A stretch of DNA of 36,172 bases, from assembly GCA_944388665.1 (NCBI GenBank), contig CALXJQ010000008.1, positions 1-36,172 on the forward strand, read 5' to 3'. The DNA comes from an uncultured Clostridia bacterium. Lineage in GTDB: Bacteria; Bacillota; Clostridia; TANB77; CAG-508. The translations under genes were made by a program, and so were the position numbers. Positions 35,574 to 36,172 of this stretch are shown here, in pieces. The notes under the pieces were generated by a model. It was given only the letters and a program-made list of their open reading frames with translations, was not told the origin of the DNA and did not search any database. Every line of letters starts with the position of its first letter. Position 1 is the stretch's first letter.

Positions 35574-36172
35574 ATGAAGGGAATAGGCATAGGAACAAGT
35601 GACTTTAAAAAGATGCGAGTACAGGATTTTTATTATATAGATAAAACCATGTATATTAAAGATATAATAGATAATAAAAGCGAAGTATTATTAGTTACCA
35701 GGCCACGCAGATTTGGAAAAACGTTAAATATGAGTATGCTCAAGTATTTTTTTGACATTAAACAAAAGGACAGCGAAGAGCTTTTTGAAGGCTTAAAAAT
35801 AATGAATCAAGATGAAAAGTATACATCTAAGCTTGGTGCGTATCCAGTAATATATTTGACATTAAAAGATGCAGGATTGATGAATTATGAGTACATGATT
35901 ATGCAGATGAAAACGATAATGATGGACATGTTTTATGAGCATAGATATGTGCTTGACAGCGACAAAATATCAACTGGCGAGAAAAATATATTTACAAGAA
36001 TTTTAAATGCTGAGGCAACAGACATCGACTTAGTAAATAGCCTAAAAGTTTTATCTAAAATGTTGTACATATATTACGATAAACCAGTAATAGTGTTGAT
36101 AGATGAATACGATGTGCCAATTCAATCAGCATATATAAACGATTATTATGATGAAGCAATAAATTTCTTGAA
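35574..36172 (+). CDS. AAA-ATPase-like protein with probable C-terminal nuclease, cut by window end
   Basis: N-terminal 199 codons of a protein of the AAA-ATPase-like/DUF1703 family, usually about 500-550 aa with a PD-(D/E)XK nuclease-like C-terminus that lies outside this window. Seen: IGTSDFKKMR, YYIDKTMYI, the P-loop-like TRPRRFGKTLNMS and the Walker B-like VLIDEYDVPIQSA. ATG 35574 follows GGGGGCGG. These genes are often present in many copies in gut Clostridia and Bacteroidetes genomes and their role is unknown. Nothing interrupts the frame up to the window end. Confidence 0.8.
   Translation, partial: MKGIGIGTSDFKKMRVQDFYYIDKTMYIKDIIDNKSEVLLVTRPRRFGKTLNMSMLKYFFDIKQKDSEELFEGLKIMNQDEKYTSKLGAYPVIYLTLKDAGLMNYEYMIMQMKTIMMDMFYEHRYVLDSDKISTGEKNIFTRILNAEATDIDLVNSLKVLSKMLYIYYDKPVIVLIDEYDVPIQSAYINDYYDEAINFL

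Overview
The window is a compact, AT-rich chromosomal segment of a low-GC Gram-positive bacterium, most likely an anaerobic, spore-forming, uncultured-type member of the Clostridia. The grounds are strong Shine-Dalgarno sites, an anaerobic ribonucleotide reductase (nrdD), a cwlJ-gerQ spore-germination pair, a murT/gatD pair, a clostridial-type sufCBDSU operon and frequent TTG/GTG starts. It is mostly ordinary core genome with a few small accessory cassettes at the right end.

Layout: RNase P RNA (5' end just outside the window), plsC-like acyltransferase (-), a MecA_N-type penicillin-binding protein, an acidic-tailed unknown protein, dagK-like lipid kinase, recJ, rel (ppGpp synthetase/hydrolase), an MBL hydrolase and hisS (all +). 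Next come an M23 peptidase (-), a DUF2207 membrane protein (+), a Crp/Fnr regulator (-) divergent from nrdD (+), gatD and murT (-), a UMPH-1-like HAD phosphatase, an HD protein and a patatin-like lipase (+), gerQ and cwlJ (-), trxB-trxA (+) and an RluA-type pseudouridine synthase (-). After a small orphan gene (+) follows an operon of a DtxR-like regulator, mnmA, sufC, sufB, sufD, sufS and sufU (+). The right end holds two paralogous small genes (-) and the start of an AAA-ATPase-like gene (+).

The most striking observation is a shared frameshift signature. Four genes (rel, the DUF2207 protein, the patatin lipase and mnmA) are each interrupted by one extra nucleotide. In each, the break lies at an in-frame CGG codon, and skipping exactly its C (reading CGGN as GGN = Gly) restores the family-typical sequence and length. 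By eye, CGG occurs in frame nowhere else in roughly 10,000 codons of the conserved genes, except four codons before the end of sufD; it is used as an ordinary codon only in three small accessory genes. This points to programmed or obligatory +1 frameshifting (or quadruplet decoding) at a hungry or unassigned CGG codon. It could instead be a systematic sequencing artefact or a set of pseudogenes, but the uniformity argues against both.

A second theme is a dense family of 27-nt palindromes (arms GAACTTT/AAAGTTC, core GGGACGTTCC) and related hairpins at gene 3' ends. They lie almost always in the orientation that gives the upstream transcript the better hairpin, and often supply the stop codon. 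Pairs of them enclose spacers, including a ~198-bp MITE-like element present as two inverted copies around crp-nrdD. Regulatory signals that can be read include twin GTTGC-N4-GCAAC sites between crp and nrdD, and an 18-bp inverted repeat over the start of the dtxR-mnmA-suf operon.
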